From assembly GCA_002450095.1 (NCBI GenBank), contig DJYK01000036.1, positions 31,180 to 95,179 of the forward strand: DNA of 64,000 nt. The letters are read 5' to 3'. The first letter of the stretch is position 1, and each line of letters begins with the position of its first letter. This DNA comes from Mageeibacillus sp. UBA6980 (GTDB lineage Bacteria > Bacillota > Clostridia > Saccharofermentanales > Saccharofermentanaceae). Under the pieces are notes generated by a model. It was not told where the DNA came from and ran no database searches. It saw only the letters and a list, made by a program, of their open reading frames with translations. Both the position numbers and the translations under genes were made by a program. This document shows positions 50,704 to 60,718 of this stretch, in pieces.

Positions 50704-52293
50704 ATGAAGATCCTCGGACGTAAGAGCAGATTTGCCGGCAACAGCCTTATACTATCCACCATTCTCGTTATGGCCGGTCTGGTGTTGTCAAAAGCATCCG
50801 GATTCTTACGTGATATCTTTGTCGGTATCAAATTCAGCGACTCGGTCTATAGAGACAGTTTTACTCTCGCGTTTTCTATACCGGATCTTGTTTATAATCT
50901 TCTTATCGGCGGATCGATACAGTCTGCCATCACTCCTTCGTTATCGGCAAGTATTGCGGCGGGTGAGGAGAAGAAGGGGATCAGGGCTGTAAGCATATTT
51001 ATCTCATTCTTCGCCTTGCTCCTTATATTCGTATGTACTTTGGGCGTAATCTTTTCTCCTCAGATATACAGTATATTCAGCGACGGAGATACAAGTGAAC
51101 AGATTGTGAATCTTGCGGCCAATGCTTCGAGATGGCTGTTCCCTCAGATAGTATTCATGATGCTCGCCGCTCTTTGCATAGGTATCTTAAATGCTTACAA
51201 GAGGTTCGAATCAACCTCATTCGGTCCTACCATATACAATACTTTCGTTTTGATCGCGATAATCGCATTTGCCGGCAACAGTCTGCCTCAGCTTATGCAT
51301 ACCACTTGCGGTATCATGGGTGCCGCGATTATCTACTTTGCCTACCAGTATATAGTCGGCCGGGATAAACTCCGTGCTTTCAGATTTATCTGGGCTCCCG
51401 GAGATAAAGATTTTCACGCTCTTGTAAGAAGGGCTCTGCCGATACTCATATCGGCTTCCGTTGTACAGATCAACATGGTCATCTTAAATTATTTCGCGAT
51501 AAGGCTTCCGGATTCCGGTTATATATATGCGCTCCGTAACGCATCCACGACTTGGCAGCTTCCTTACGGTATCTTCGCTGTAGCGATCGGGAACGTAATG
51601 CTGCCGTCTCTTGCAGAATGTTACGGTAAAGGTGACTTCAAAGGCGCTTCGGATCTTATCTCATCGAGGATCAAGAGTGCTTTGTTTCTGACGATCCCGT
51701 CGGCCGGTATTATGGCGGTATTGAATCTCGAGGTTATCAAGGCGATATTCCAATGGAATTCCGCATATCGTGAGATCGATGCCATAAGGGCGGGACAGTT
51801 GCTGACCGGTTATTCTATAGCGATAATCACACATTCTGTCGTATTTATAATGAATCAGGCCTTTTATGCGATAGGAAAGACAAGGGTACCTCTTATGGCG
51901 GGGTGCATCGGTCTTATATCCAATCCTGTCTGCTGCATTCTTCTGATTCCGAGTCTCGGTGCGATGGGACTTACGCTCTCATATTCGATAACGAGTATCC
52001 TTCAGATGACTCTTCTTTGCATAGTTTACTGCAGTTATAAGGAGATTCGTCCGAGGCACATGTTGGGATTTACGTTGAAATGCATATCAAGTATGTTGAT
52101 CATGTGCGTCGTAGCGACATTTATCAATTTAAATGCTCCCGTTGCTCACGGGAAGATAAACGAGCTTATATCCGTCGCCGTTAAAGTGCTGGGTTCAGGA
52201 ATTATATATATCGGGGCGACTCTTATTCTGCGCGTTCCCGAATCCCGTCAGTTCCTGAACAGTATCTTGGGTAAATTCCGTAAGTCCAAATAA
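50704..52293 (+). CDS. murJ: Lipid II flippase MurJ
   Basis: Flips peptidoglycan precursor lipid II. 529 residues with 14 membrane helices. The start has SKASGFLRDIFVG, matching the conserved Arg of MurJ TM1; FSIPDLVYNLLIGGSIQSA and PQIVFMMLAALCIGILNAYKRF, with the Asn and Arg of the central cavity, follow. It lies 12 bases after ftsK with a weak site. The 138-base gap to recA holds the recA promoter. Confidence 0.92.
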   Translation: MKILGRKSRFAGNSLILSTILVMAGLVLSKASGFLRDIFVGIKFSDSVYRDSFTLAFSIPDLVYNLLIGGSIQSAITPSLSASIAAGEEKKGIRAVSIFISFFALLLIFVCTLGVIFSPQIYSIFSDGDTSEQIVNLAANASRWLFPQIVFMMLAALCIGILNAYKRFESTSFGPTIYNTFVLIAIIAFAGNSLPQLMHTTCGIMGAAIIYFAYQYIVGRDKLRAFRFIWAPGDKDFHALVRRALPILISASVVQINMVILNYFAIRLPDSGYIYALRNASTTWQLPYGIFAVAIGNVMLPSLAECYGKGDFKGASDLISSRIKSALFLTIPSAGIMAVLNLEVIKAIFQWNSAYREIDAIRAGQLLTGYSIAIITHSVVFIMNQAFYAIGKTRVPLMAGCIGLISNPVCCILLIPSLGAMGLTLSYSITSILQMTLLCIVYCSYKEIRPRHMLGFTLKCISSMLIMCVVATFINLNAPVAHGKINELISVAVKVLGSGIIYIGATLILRVPESRQFLNSILGKFRKSK

Positions 52294-52348
52294 TAGGACT
52301 TTGTCGGAAAGTGTCGGTAAATTGTTCTCAATTGTCGGACAAATCTTG

Positions 52349-52377
52349 TTGACTTTATAGTATTTTATTCGTAGAAT
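52349..52377 (+). promoter_or_regulatory. recA promoter
   Basis: TTGACT (52349-52354), a 17-base spacer, then TAGAAT (52372-52377); start expected near 52384, ten bases before the LexA box. Confidence 0.75.
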
Positions 52378-52393
52378 GTTTTCGAAAAACAGT

Positions 52394-52405
52394 GAACAAA
52401 TGTTT
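52394..52405. promoter_or_regulatory. LexA/DinR (SOS) box in the recA leader
   Basis: GAACAAATGTTT fits the Gram-positive consensus GAAC-R-N-R-Y-GTTY at every core position. Located just downstream of the predicted recA start, it would let LexA block transcription until DNA damage. Confidence 0.8.
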
Positions 52406-52431
52406 ATTTTTACTTTTGGAGGTTCCGGCTG

Positions 52432-53559
52432 ATGGCTAAGAACAAATCAACAAAACCACAGGTTCAATCAATTTCTTCAGATGATATGGATGCACGTAAG
52501 AAGGCTCTTGAGGCTGCTATGTCTCAGATAGAGAAGCAGTTCGGTAAGGGCTCTGTAATGAGACTCGGCGATCAGCAGTCCGTAGAGATCGAATCGATCC
52601 CGACCGGAGCTATAAGTCTTGATATTGCCTTGGGTGTCGGAGGTCTTCCCAGAGGAAGGATCATCGAGATATACGGTCCTGAATCGTCAGGTAAGACAAC
52701 CGTTGCTCTTCATTGCATTGCTGAGGCTCAGAAGAAGGGCGGTACATGCGCATTTATCGATGCCGAGCATGCACTTGATCCGAATTATGCTTCCTGTATC
52801 GGAGTTGATATAGATAATCTCCTTTTATCACAGCCCGATTCAGGCGAACAGGCTCTTGATATTGCCGAGACGCTCGTAAGATCCGGCTGCATTGATGTAA
52901 TCGTTATCGACTCAGTTGCCGCACTTGTTCCGAGGGCCGAGATCGAAGGCGAGATGGGTGATTCTCATGTCGGACTCCAGGCCAGACTTATGAGCCAGGG
53001 ATTAAGAAAGCTGACAGGTATCATTGCGAAGTCGGGAACAGTCTGCATATTTATTAACCAGCTCCGTGAGAAGATAGGTATAATGTTCGGCAATCCCGAG
53101 ACTACGACCGGAGGACGTGCGTTGAAGTTCTATTCTTCCGTAAGACTCGACGTAAGGAAGACAGAGACATTGAAGAACGGTACGGATGTTATCGGTAATC
53201 ATGTTCGTGTTAAGATCGTTAAGAATAAGGTTGCTCCTCCGTTCAAGGAGGCTGAATTTGATATCCTGTACGGACAGGGTATATCGAGAGAAGGAAGCAT
53301 CATTGATCTTGCCGTTGAGAACAATATCATTGATAAGAGCGGTGCATGGTTTGCTTATAAGGGTCAGAAGATCGGTCAGGGCAAGGAGAATGCCAGACAG
53401 TATCTTATCGATAATCCCGAAGTATGTAACGAGATCGAAGAGCTCATCAGAGATTCTTACAAGCCCGCTGATTCTTCATATGAGCCTGACGATTATACTT
53501 CCGATGATGATACTTCCGATATTCCGAGCGATGACGATATCCTTGGCATCGATATGTAA
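52432..53559 (+). CDS. recA: Recombinase RecA
   Basis: Strand exchange and SOS co-protease. 375 residues with Walker A GPESSGKTTV, FIDAEHALDP, the L1 loop near EGEMGDSHVGLQARLMSQ and L2 near NQLREKIGIMFGNPETT. The C-terminal tail is acidic and repetitive (SSYEPDDYTSDDDTSD), longer than in many RecA proteins, and probably tunes DNA access. A strong TTTGGAGG site precedes the ATG. It overlaps recX by one base. Confidence 0.97.
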   Translation: MAKNKSTKPQVQSISSDDMDARKKALEAAMSQIEKQFGKGSVMRLGDQQSVEIESIPTGAISLDIALGVGGLPRGRIIEIYGPESSGKTTVALHCIAEAQKKGGTCAFIDAEHALDPNYASCIGVDIDNLLLSQPDSGEQALDIAETLVRSGCIDVIVIDSVAALVPRAEIEGEMGDSHVGLQARLMSQGLRKLTGIIAKSGTVCIFINQLREKIGIMFGNPETTTGGRALKFYSSVRLDVRKTETLKNGTDVIGNHVRVKIVKNKVAPPFKEAEFDILYGQGISREGSIIDLAVENNIIDKSGAWFAYKGQKIGQGKENARQYLIDNPEVCNEIEELIRDSYKPADSSYEPDDYTSDDDTSDIPSDDDILGIDM

Positions 53560-54056
53560 TGGCAGGAGCGGTCAAATATAATCCCGAATCTGTTTCAGAT
53601 GCCTGTACCTGCGGTATAAGGCATATCGGGATCGGTACGATTTCTTCGGGCAAACTGTGTCTTTATCTTAAGAAGAACGGGTTCAACGATGATGTTATCC
53701 GTGAAGCCTGTGATGAACTGATCCGACGACGATATATTGATGATGATAAAGCAGGACGTAAGGTCCTGCTTTACCGTTCCGGTAAGAAACAGGAAAGTAA
53801 GAGATATTTGCGGGAGAGGCTGTATGCGGCCGGCGTTTCTTCTCAAGTCGCTGACGATCTGATCTCTATGGTGGAAGATGATCGTGATTTGTGTTTTAAT
53901 CTTTACTTGAGCGTTAAACCGGATGTCGGAAGTGTTGATGAAGCGCATGATATGTCTGACTATTTGAAGAAGTTGGCACAAAAGCGCGGTTTTACTCCCG
54001 ATATTTCCGTTTATGCATATGATAAATGGCTAGAGAAGGTTTTAAATGATCAATAG
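53559..54056 (+). CDS. recX: RecX-like regulator of RecA
   Basis: Binds RecA filaments and limits their activity. 165 residues built of three-helix repeats: IGIGTISSGKLCLYL, IRRRYIDDDKAGRK, then SKRYLRERLYAAGV, FNLYLSVK and KKLAQKRGFTPDI. Sequence identity to the family is low, and the location right after recA is the best support. The DER-type motif has become DDDKAGR. It overlaps recA by one base and rimO by 11 bases. Confidence 0.85.
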   Translation: MAGAVKYNPESVSDACTCGIRHIGIGTISSGKLCLYLKKNGFNDDVIREACDELIRRRYIDDDKAGRKVLLYRSGKKQESKRYLRERLYAAGVSSQVADDLISMVEDDRDLCFNLYLSVKPDVGSVDEAHDMSDYLKKLAQKRGFTPDISVYAYDKWLEKVLNDQ

Positions 54057-55410
54057 AAGTGACATTAATGTTTCGATAATCGCTTTGGGTTGTTCAAAGA
54101 ATCTTGTAGATGCAGAATGCATGTCTACCAAATTAAGAGAAGCAGGTTTTAATATCATTGATTCGGATGATGATTCGGATGTCGTGATCATTAACACCTG
54201 CGGTTTTATCGAGTCGGCAAAGAAAGAGGCCATCGACACGATCCTTCGTGAAGGTGATCTTAAGTACGGTTTTAACGGGTCTCGAAGACTTAAACATATT
54301 ATTGTTACCGGTTGTCTTTCTCAAAGGTATCCCGATGATATCCTTGCTCAGATGCCTGAGGTAGATATTGTTCTCGGAACCTCTGAGTACGGGAATATAG
54401 TCGAAGCCGTTGATTCTTTATATGAGAACACGGAAGGGTTTAAAAGAAAGTATTCAGGCGATCCCGGAGGAATGACTCATCTTATGACACAAAGAGATAT
54501 CTCCACTGACGGATTCGCCTGGCTTAAGATCGGAGAAGGGTGCCTTCACCGATGCGCTTTCTGTGCCATTCCACTTATCAGAGGAACCTTTGTATCAAGA
54601 CCCATGGAGGATATTATCGAAGAAGCTCGGCATATTGCTTCTCTCGGGTATAAAGAGATCGTCCTTACGGCTCAGGATACAACTAATTACGGACTTGAAC
54701 TATACAGGAAAAGATCACTGTCCGATCTTATCAATAAGATATCCGAGATCGAAGGCATCGAAGCTATTAGGGTTCTTTACGGTTATATGGACGGTATCGA
54801 TGAAGAACTGATAAATGTTATGAAGAATAACCCGAAGGTGGTTCATTATCTGGATATCCCTATTCAACACGGCTGCGATAAGATACTCAAAGCGATGAGA
54901 AGGCACGATACTGTTGATATCATTACGTCGAAGCTTCAGATGATAAGGGAGCAGATCCCGGATATTGTTCTGAGAACTACCGTACTCGTAGGATTCCCGG
55001 GTGAGACGGAGGAAGATTTTGAAGAACTGATCTCGAATCTTAAGAAATGGAGATTTGACAGATTGGGTTGCTTCGCTTATTCACCCGAGGAGAATACCCC
55101 TGCTTTTGATATGCCTGATCAGGTTGATGAGGAGACGAAGAAAGAGCGTGTTAAGAAGGTTTACGATACGCAGTATCCGATCTCTATGGAGTCGTCATTG
55201 AAGCGTGTCGGATCAGTGGTTCCGGTTACTATCGACGGTGTCTCCGACGACGGTATCTTCTATCTGGGAAGAAGTTACGGTGAAGCCCCTGATGATGATC
55301 CCGTTATCTTTGTTGCTTCTTCCGGAGAAGACCTTAAGATCGGCGGCAGATATAATGTTAAGATCGTCGAAGCGCGCGATACATTTGATATGACAGGAGA
55401 AAGCTTATGA
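54046..55410 (+). CDS. rimO: Ribosomal protein S12 methylthiotransferase RimO
   Basis: Radical-SAM methylthiotransferase that modifies an Asp of ribosomal protein S12. 454 residues: UPF0004 domain with ALGCSKNLVDAE (the RimO form), radical-SAM triad CLHRCAFC, and C-terminal TRAM domain. Another member of this family, mtaB, is at 11231. The ATG lies inside recX (11-base overlap), and the stop overlaps the start of pgsA. Confidence 0.94.
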   Translation: MINRSDINVSIIALGCSKNLVDAECMSTKLREAGFNIIDSDDDSDVVIINTCGFIESAKKEAIDTILREGDLKYGFNGSRRLKHIIVTGCLSQRYPDDILAQMPEVDIVLGTSEYGNIVEAVDSLYENTEGFKRKYSGDPGGMTHLMTQRDISTDGFAWLKIGEGCLHRCAFCAIPLIRGTFVSRPMEDIIEEARHIASLGYKEIVLTAQDTTNYGLELYRKRSLSDLINKISEIEGIEAIRVLYGYMDGIDEELINVMKNNPKVVHYLDIPIQHGCDKILKAMRRHDTVDIITSKLQMIREQIPDIVLRTTVLVGFPGETEEDFEELISNLKKWRFDRLGCFAYSPEENTPAFDMPDQVDEETKKERVKKVYDTQYPISMESSLKRVGSVVPVTIDGVSDDGIFYLGRSYGEAPDDDPVIFVASSGEDLKIGGRYNVKIVEARDTFDMTGESL

Positions 55411-56030
55411 ATCTTCCGAATAAACTATCATTATTAAGGATAGTATTAATACCGGTGACAATGCTGTTTATGTTGCCGATCTCATTATACGGATTCGAGC
55501 CTTCCGGCTGGAATTCTTTTATCGAGACTCACGGACTGACGATAGCCGCTGTCGTGTTTATAATCGCATCCATAACCGATTTCCTTGACGGTCAGATTGC
55601 AAGAAGATTCAATATGATAACCGATCTCGGTAAATTTCTTGATTCTCTGGCGGATAAGATGCTTGTTATCGCCGTTCTGATCGCCTTCGTATCGACAGGG
55701 AGGATATCTGCCTGGCCACTGGCGATCATCGTCCTTCGTGAGTTTATGGTTACCGGTATAAGACTTGTCGCTTCAAAACAGGGCGTTGTAATGGCTGCGA
55801 AGATGATAGGCAAGATCAAGACCGTTACACAGATGATCGCCATTATCTATCTTATGTTCGAGCCTTTGATCATGAAGTTTACGGGTGATGATTATAAAAC
55901 ATCTCTTTCAAGTCCCTGTGCCGTATCCGTAATCGGAGACGTGCTGTTCGGAATATGTGTGATAATGACAGTCATTTCAGGTATGGATTATCTTTTGAAG
56001 AATATTTCTTACTTTAAAGAAGACAATTAG
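55407..56030 (+). CDS. pgsA: CDP-diacylglycerol--glycerol-3-phosphate 3-phosphatidyltransferase
   Basis: Makes phosphatidylglycerol phosphate, an integral-membrane step of phospholipid synthesis. 207 residues. The CDP-alcohol transferase signature is complete (DGQIARRF, then DLGKFLDSLADK with the three Asp). Five to six membrane helices. ATG overlaps the rimO stop (ATGA). Gene order rimO-pgsA is common in Firmicutes. Confidence 0.94.
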   Translation: MNLPNKLSLLRIVLIPVTMLFMLPISLYGFEPSGWNSFIETHGLTIAAVVFIIASITDFLDGQIARRFNMITDLGKFLDSLADKMLVIAVLIAFVSTGRISAWPLAIIVLREFMVTGIRLVASKQGVVMAAKMIGKIKTVTQMIAIIYLMFEPLIMKFTGDDYKTSLSSPCAVSVIGDVLFGICVIMTVISGMDYLLKNISYFKEDN

Positions 56031-56118
56031 TATTAAATTGGATATTGACATTTTATAATACTTACATTAAAAGTATTTGTAGATTGTGACAGACAATCAA
56101 TTTTGGAGGTAATAACAA

Positions 56119-56361
56119 ATGAGCAATGAAGAACTTTTTGAGAAACTTAAGGGCATGATCGTTGACCAGCTTGGCGTTGATGCTGATTCTATCACAATGG
56201 AGTCTTCCTTCGTTGATGATCTTAATGCAGATTCCCTTGATATGGTTGAGCTTGTTATGGCTATGGAGCAGGAGTTTGATATCTCCGTTCCTGATGAAGT
56301 CGCCGAGAAGGTTGGAACTGTTGGTGATGCCGTAGAGTTTATCAAGTCTTCTATCGGCTGA
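56119..56361 (+). CDS. acpP: Acyl carrier protein
   Basis: Carries growing fatty acids on a phosphopantetheine arm attached to Ser39 in DLNADSLDMVEL. 80 residues, acidic, four helices, the usual size. A strong TTTTGGAGG site lies before the ATG; TTGACA at 56045-56050 is a possible -35. It is its own unit with a terminator and is followed by rnc, an order seen across bacteria. Confidence 0.96.
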   Translation: MSNEELFEKLKGMIVDQLGVDADSITMESSFVDDLNADSLDMVELVMAMEQEFDISVPDEVAEKVGTVGDAVEFIKSSIG

Positions 56362-56383
56362 TAATCGGATTATTATGCTGACA

Positions 56384-56421
56384 GGCTGAATGTGTTGTTT
56401 AAGTACATTCAGCCTTTTTTT
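56384..56421 (+). terminator. Terminator after acpP
   Basis: A 10-bp stem GGCTGAATGT/ACATTCAGCC with an 11-base loop and seven T. It may only attenuate, since rnc begins 16 bases later. Confidence 0.88.
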
Positions 56422-56436
56422 ATGAGGTAAATCAAA

Positions 56437-57147
56437 GTGAATACGGATTATGAAGAGTTTGAGAGTAAACTGGGCTATACTTTTAAGGATAAATCCCTTC
56501 TCAGATTATCTTTGACCCACACCACTTATGTGTTCGAACAGAAGAAGGACCATTACGAATCCAATCAAAGGCTCGAGTATATAGGTGATGCGGTTATCGA
56601 TCTTGTTATAGGACGTAAGTTGTATGAATTAAAGCCTGAAGCGGCTGAAGGGTATCTGTCGAAGATCAGATCCATTATTGTCTGTGAGGAGTCTTTCGCC
56701 AAACTTGCCAGAAAACTCGGCATCGGAGACCTCTTGCTTATGGGCAAGGGTGAGGAGATGACCGGAGGAAGAGATAAGGATTCGACTCTCGCAGATGCTT
56801 TTGAAGCGGTTACCGCCGCAGTTTATTTTGATTCGGACTTTGAGACGGTTCAAAGCGTTGTTCTTAAGAATCTTGATGAGACCATTAAACTCGCGGTCGA
56901 TGGCAAGATCTTCCTTGATTATAAGAGCCGCCTTCTGGAGATCGCTCAGATCAGGAATCATCAGCATAAGATCACTTTTACGGTTACTGATGAGCGCGGC
57001 CCGCAGCATGAACGTGAGTTCGATGTCGAAGTATATGCGGATGATATATTCCTTGCAAAGGCTACCGGCAGGTCCAAGAAGGATGCCGAACAGAAGTGTG
57101 CCAAAGCGGCTATCGAGACTTACGAGAAGATTTTTATGGTAAAATAA
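56437..57147 (+). CDS. rnc: Ribonuclease III
   Basis: Cuts double-stranded RNA in rRNA and mRNA processing. 236 residues: nuclease signature RLEYIGDAVIDLVI, the catalytic acids in DAFEAVTAAVY, and a C-terminal dsRNA-binding domain (DYKSRLLEIAQ, then GRSKKDAEQKCAKAA). The start is GTG at 56437 with GAGGT eight bases upstream. smc follows after six bases. Confidence 0.95.
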   Translation: MNTDYEEFESKLGYTFKDKSLLRLSLTHTTYVFEQKKDHYESNQRLEYIGDAVIDLVIGRKLYELKPEAAEGYLSKIRSIIVCEESFAKLARKLGIGDLLLMGKGEEMTGGRDKDSTLADAFEAVTAAVYFDSDFETVQSVVLKNLDETIKLAVDGKIFLDYKSRLLEIAQIRNHQHKITFTVTDERGPQHEREFDVEVYADDIFLAKATGRSKKDAEQKCAKAAIETYEKIFMVK

Positions 57148-57153
57148 CAACCT

Positions 57154-60100
57154 ATGTATTTGAAAAAACTTGAAATGCAGGGGTTCAAATCATTCCCTGA
57201 ATACACGCTTATCGAGTTCGATCGAGGAATGACCGCCGTTGTCGGCCCTAACGGAAGCGGTAAGTCGAATGTTACCGATGCCGTCAGATGGGTTCTCGGA
57301 GAGCAGAGTGTAAAGTCCTTGCGAGGCGGCAAGATGGAGGATGTCATTTTTAACGGCACCTCCGTTAAGAAAGCCATGAATTATGCCGAAGTCACAATGA
57401 CTCTCGATAATTCGGACAAATACATAAATACCGATTACGATGAGATAGAGATAACAAGGCGCCTATACAGATCCGGAGAGTCTGAATATCAGATCAATAA
57501 GGTCAACTGCAGGCTTAAGGATATCGTTAATCTCTTCCTTGACACGGGTCTCGGTAAAGACGGTTATTCTATCGTAGGACAGGGACGTGTCGATGAGATA
57601 TTGTCTCCTAAGTCCGAAGACAGAAGACGTGTTATAGAGGAAGCGGCCGGAATTACAAAGTTTAAGGCAAGGAAGGAAGAAGCGGAAAGAAAGCTCGCTT
57701 CGACCGAGCAGAATCTTCTTCGAATAGACGACCGTATCAACGAATTGGCCGAGAGACTCGGACCTTTGAAGGAGCAGGCTGACAAGGCTGTTGAGTATCA
57801 CAGGGCATACGATCTTCTGAAGACCACGGACATCAGCCTTCTTATAAGAAGGATCAACGATGCCAACGAGGCTATGGGGGATTATGCTTCTGTTCTTGCG
57901 CAGGTACAAGATGAGATCAAGACTCAGGAAGACAGATATCTTGAACTTCGTAATTCCAACAGCGACCTTAACAACGAGTCCGAGAGGCTTGATGAGCTCA
58001 TTGAACAGAAGAGGCAGGAGCTTTCCGATCTTACGGAAGAAATGCACGACCTGTCTTCCGAGATCAAGGTAGATGAAGAAAGAGTTGCTTCGATCAAGGG
58101 AAGGATAGAGCAGACTGCGCAGGCTGAGAACGATATAAACGAGGATATAGTACGTCTCGAGAACGAGTATAAGGCTCGTTTGGAGAAGGCTGATAGACTT
58201 CTTGATTCTGCCAATGAGGAGAAGAAGAAAGCGGAGAAACTCGATAAAGAACGCGAGGAGCTTCTCGGAAGTTTCAAGGATTCCGAGAGAAATCTTGATA
58301 ATCTTCGTAAGATGATCGAGCAGAAGACTTCACAGATCAACGAATCGCAGGGGAAGATCAATACCGCACAGGGTCAGATCACCTCTTTATCGGATCGTAT
58401 CAAAGAGCTTACCGACAGCCGTGAGTCTTCGAGAAAGATAAAAGAAGAGCTCGACGTCAGTATCGCCAATGCCGAGAAACTGTGGAAAGAGATGATGGAG
58501 AAAGAGGGCGAAGTAACCTCGGATATCCACACAAGGCAGGATGCGCTTTCCGAATTAAAAAAAGAAGAGGATAAGCTTCTTTCAGAGCATGAATCGCTGA
58601 CGAGGACCTTTTTGCAGGAAAAGACCAGACTCAAGACTTTGAAGGACCTGGAAAGCCGTAAAGAAGGATATCAGGAGTCTGTAAGGCGCCTTCTTACTTT
58701 TGCGGATGCCAATCCTTCGGTTAAGAACAAAATGACTGGTGTTATCGGAGACCTTATCTCGACCGATAAGAAATACAATACTGCCATCGAGACGGCACTC
58801 GGTAATTCCATTCATAATATAGTTACGAAGACGGAGCAGGATGCAGCCGATCTTATCAGTGTCCTGAAGGAGAACAAGCTCGGAAGAGTAACTTTCCTTC
58901 CCATAGAGAATATTAAGGACAGGCCGATAGACAAGAAGGTATTGTCTGATGCTTCTCATCAGAAAGGCTTTATCGATGTCGCGTCGAATCTCGTTGAGAA
59001 TGACAGAAGTCTCGACGATATAGTCTCAAACCTTCTCGGAAGGATCATCATATGTGAGGATCTCGACTGCGGAAGAAAGATCGCGAGAAGTATCGGACAT
59101 CAGGTTAAGATAATCACTTTGGACGGTGATGCGATCAATGCCGGAGGTTCCCTGACGGGCGGTTCGGTAAGAAGGGATGCCGCAGGAATCCTCGGAAGAT
59201 CCGGGGAGATCAAGGAGCTTGAAGCAAGCCTTGTAAAAAAGGATCAGGAGTTAGGTGTTCTCGAGGCGAGAAGACAGGATGTCGACTCTGATCTCGGTGA
59301 CCTCGAGAAGGAACTTGCCCAGCTCGACGAACAGTTAAAGTACTACAGCATCGAGCGCGCCAAAGCCGAATCCGAGTATAAGAACCTCGGCATAAGACGT
59401 CAGGAACTTCTCGATTCCGTTAATGAGGCCGAGAAACAGCTTCATCAGATATCAGTCGATAAATTAAGACTTGAGGATGATATTGCCGAATATACACAGA
59501 TCATAAAGGAGATCGACAGGGAGATCTCCGAGTATAAGGAGAGCGTCGACAGAAGCGACAATGAGTCCAAGAACTTCAGGGAGAAACTCGAGAATCTGAG
59601 AGAGAAGATCAGCTCTTGTAAGACCGCTTCCGAGAGGATACTTGCTGAGCGTAACGGTGTTCTCGATCTCGCTTCTCATATTAAAGACGAGCTTAATATG
59701 AGAAAGAAGTCTTTGCAGGAATCGAAGGATTCAAGACAGTCGGATTCATCTATGCTTAAGGCGATCATTGAGGGGATCGAGGGTAAAAAGGCAGTCAGGA
59801 TTAAACAGCAGGACGGCTTCGAATCGATGTCCGAACAGATCAAGAGCCTGAACGAGCAGAAAGCCGAGATAGATGCCAAGCTTAAGGGTTTCTTCGAGAA
59901 GAGCGCCGAGGTCAATGATATCCTTACGCGCCTTCGTCAGAAAGAGAATGGCATCATTACAAGGAACGAGAAGCATATCAATGATATAGATGTATCCAAG
60001 AACAGATTGTGGGAAGACTACGAAGTCACTTACGATATGGTCAAGGATAACTATGAGCCTGCTCCCAATATCAATGAGGCCTCAAAACTTATCGCTTCAT

Positions 60101-60717
60101 TAAGAAGTAAGATCAAATCTCTCGGACCGGTTAACCTGAACTCCATCGAGGAACATCGTGATGTAGCAGAGAAATACGAGTTCATTTCAAAGCAAAGACA
60201 GGATGTTTATGATGCGAAAGTTAATCTCGAGAAGGTTATAGCAGATCTTGTGACTCAGATGAAAGAGCAGTTTATAACGAACTTTACCAAGATCAACGAG
60301 AACTTTAAGAATGTGTATTCGGATCTGTTTAACGGAGGAAGCGCAGAGATACTTCTGAGCGATAAGGATGATGTTCTGAACAGTGCCATTGAGATCAAGG
60401 CTCAGCCTCCGGGAAAGAAGCTTCAGAGTCTTTCCCTCTGTTCGGGCGGAGAGAAGTGTCTTACGGCCATTGCTCTTTTGTTTGCCATATTGCAGTTGAG
60501 ACCTTCTCCGTTTGTTATCCTCGATGAGGTAGAAGCAGCGCTCGATGAAGTCAATGTCAGCACGTTCGCCAATTTTGTCCGCCGTTATTCCGCGAGATCG
60601 CAGTTTGTTGTTGTTACACACCGTAAGGGAACGATGGAGGCTTGTGACAGGATGTACGGTGTCACCATGGCCGAGAGAGGTATTTCCAAGATACTTTCAA
60701 TGAGGATCGGAGATTAG
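57154..60717 (+). CDS. smc: Chromosome segregation protein SMC
   Basis: Condensin subunit that organises the chromosome. 1187 residues: ATPase head with Walker A GPNGSGKSN (about 32-40), coiled coil to about 500, hinge about 515-660 with ending GGSLTGGSVRRD, second coiled coil, and C-terminal head with signature SLCSGGEKCLTAIALLF and Walker B PFVILDEVEAALDE. Partners ScpA/B are not in the window. It starts six bases after rnc; ftsY follows one base after its stop. Confidence 0.97.
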   Translation: MYLKKLEMQGFKSFPEYTLIEFDRGMTAVVGPNGSGKSNVTDAVRWVLGEQSVKSLRGGKMEDVIFNGTSVKKAMNYAEVTMTLDNSDKYINTDYDEIEITRRLYRSGESEYQINKVNCRLKDIVNLFLDTGLGKDGYSIVGQGRVDEILSPKSEDRRRVIEEAAGITKFKARKEEAERKLASTEQNLLRIDDRINELAERLGPLKEQADKAVEYHRAYDLLKTTDISLLIRRINDANEAMGDYASVLAQVQDEIKTQEDRYLELRNSNSDLNNESERLDELIEQKRQELSDLTEEMHDLSSEIKVDEERVASIKGRIEQTAQAENDINEDIVRLENEYKARLEKADRLLDSANEEKKKAEKLDKEREELLGSFKDSERNLDNLRKMIEQKTSQINESQGKINTAQGQITSLSDRIKELTDSRESSRKIKEELDVSIANAEKLWKEMMEKEGEVTSDIHTRQDALSELKKEEDKLLSEHESLTRTFLQEKTRLKTLKDLESRKEGYQESVRRLLTFADANPSVKNKMTGVIGDLISTDKKYNTAIETALGNSIHNIVTKTEQDAADLISVLKENKLGRVTFLPIENIKDRPIDKKVLSDASHQKGFIDVASNLVENDRSLDDIVSNLLGRIIICEDLDCGRKIARSIGHQVKIITLDGDAINAGGSLTGGSVRRDAAGILGRSGEIKELEASLVKKDQELGVLEARRQDVDSDLGDLEKELAQLDEQLKYYSIERAKAESEYKNLGIRRQELLDSVNEAEKQLHQISVDKLRLEDDIAEYTQIIKEIDREISEYKESVDRSDNESKNFREKLENLREKISSCKTASERILAERNGVLDLASHIKDELNMRKKSLQESKDSRQSDSSMLKAIIEGIEGKKAVRIKQQDGFESMSEQIKSLNEQKAEIDAKLKGFFEKSAEVNDILTRLRQKENGIITRNEKHINDIDVSKNRLWEDYEVTYDMVKDNYEPAPNINEASKLIASLRSKIKSLGPVNLNSIEEHRDVAEKYEFISKQRQDVYDAKVNLEKVIADLVTQMKEQFITNFTKINENFKNVYSDLFNGGSAEILLSDKDDVLNSAIEIKAQPPGKKLQSLSLCSGGEKCLTAIALLFAILQLRPSPFVILDEVEAALDEVNVSTFANFVRRYSARSQFVVVTHRKGTMEACDRMYGVTMAERGISKILSMRIGD

Positions 60718-60718
60718 T

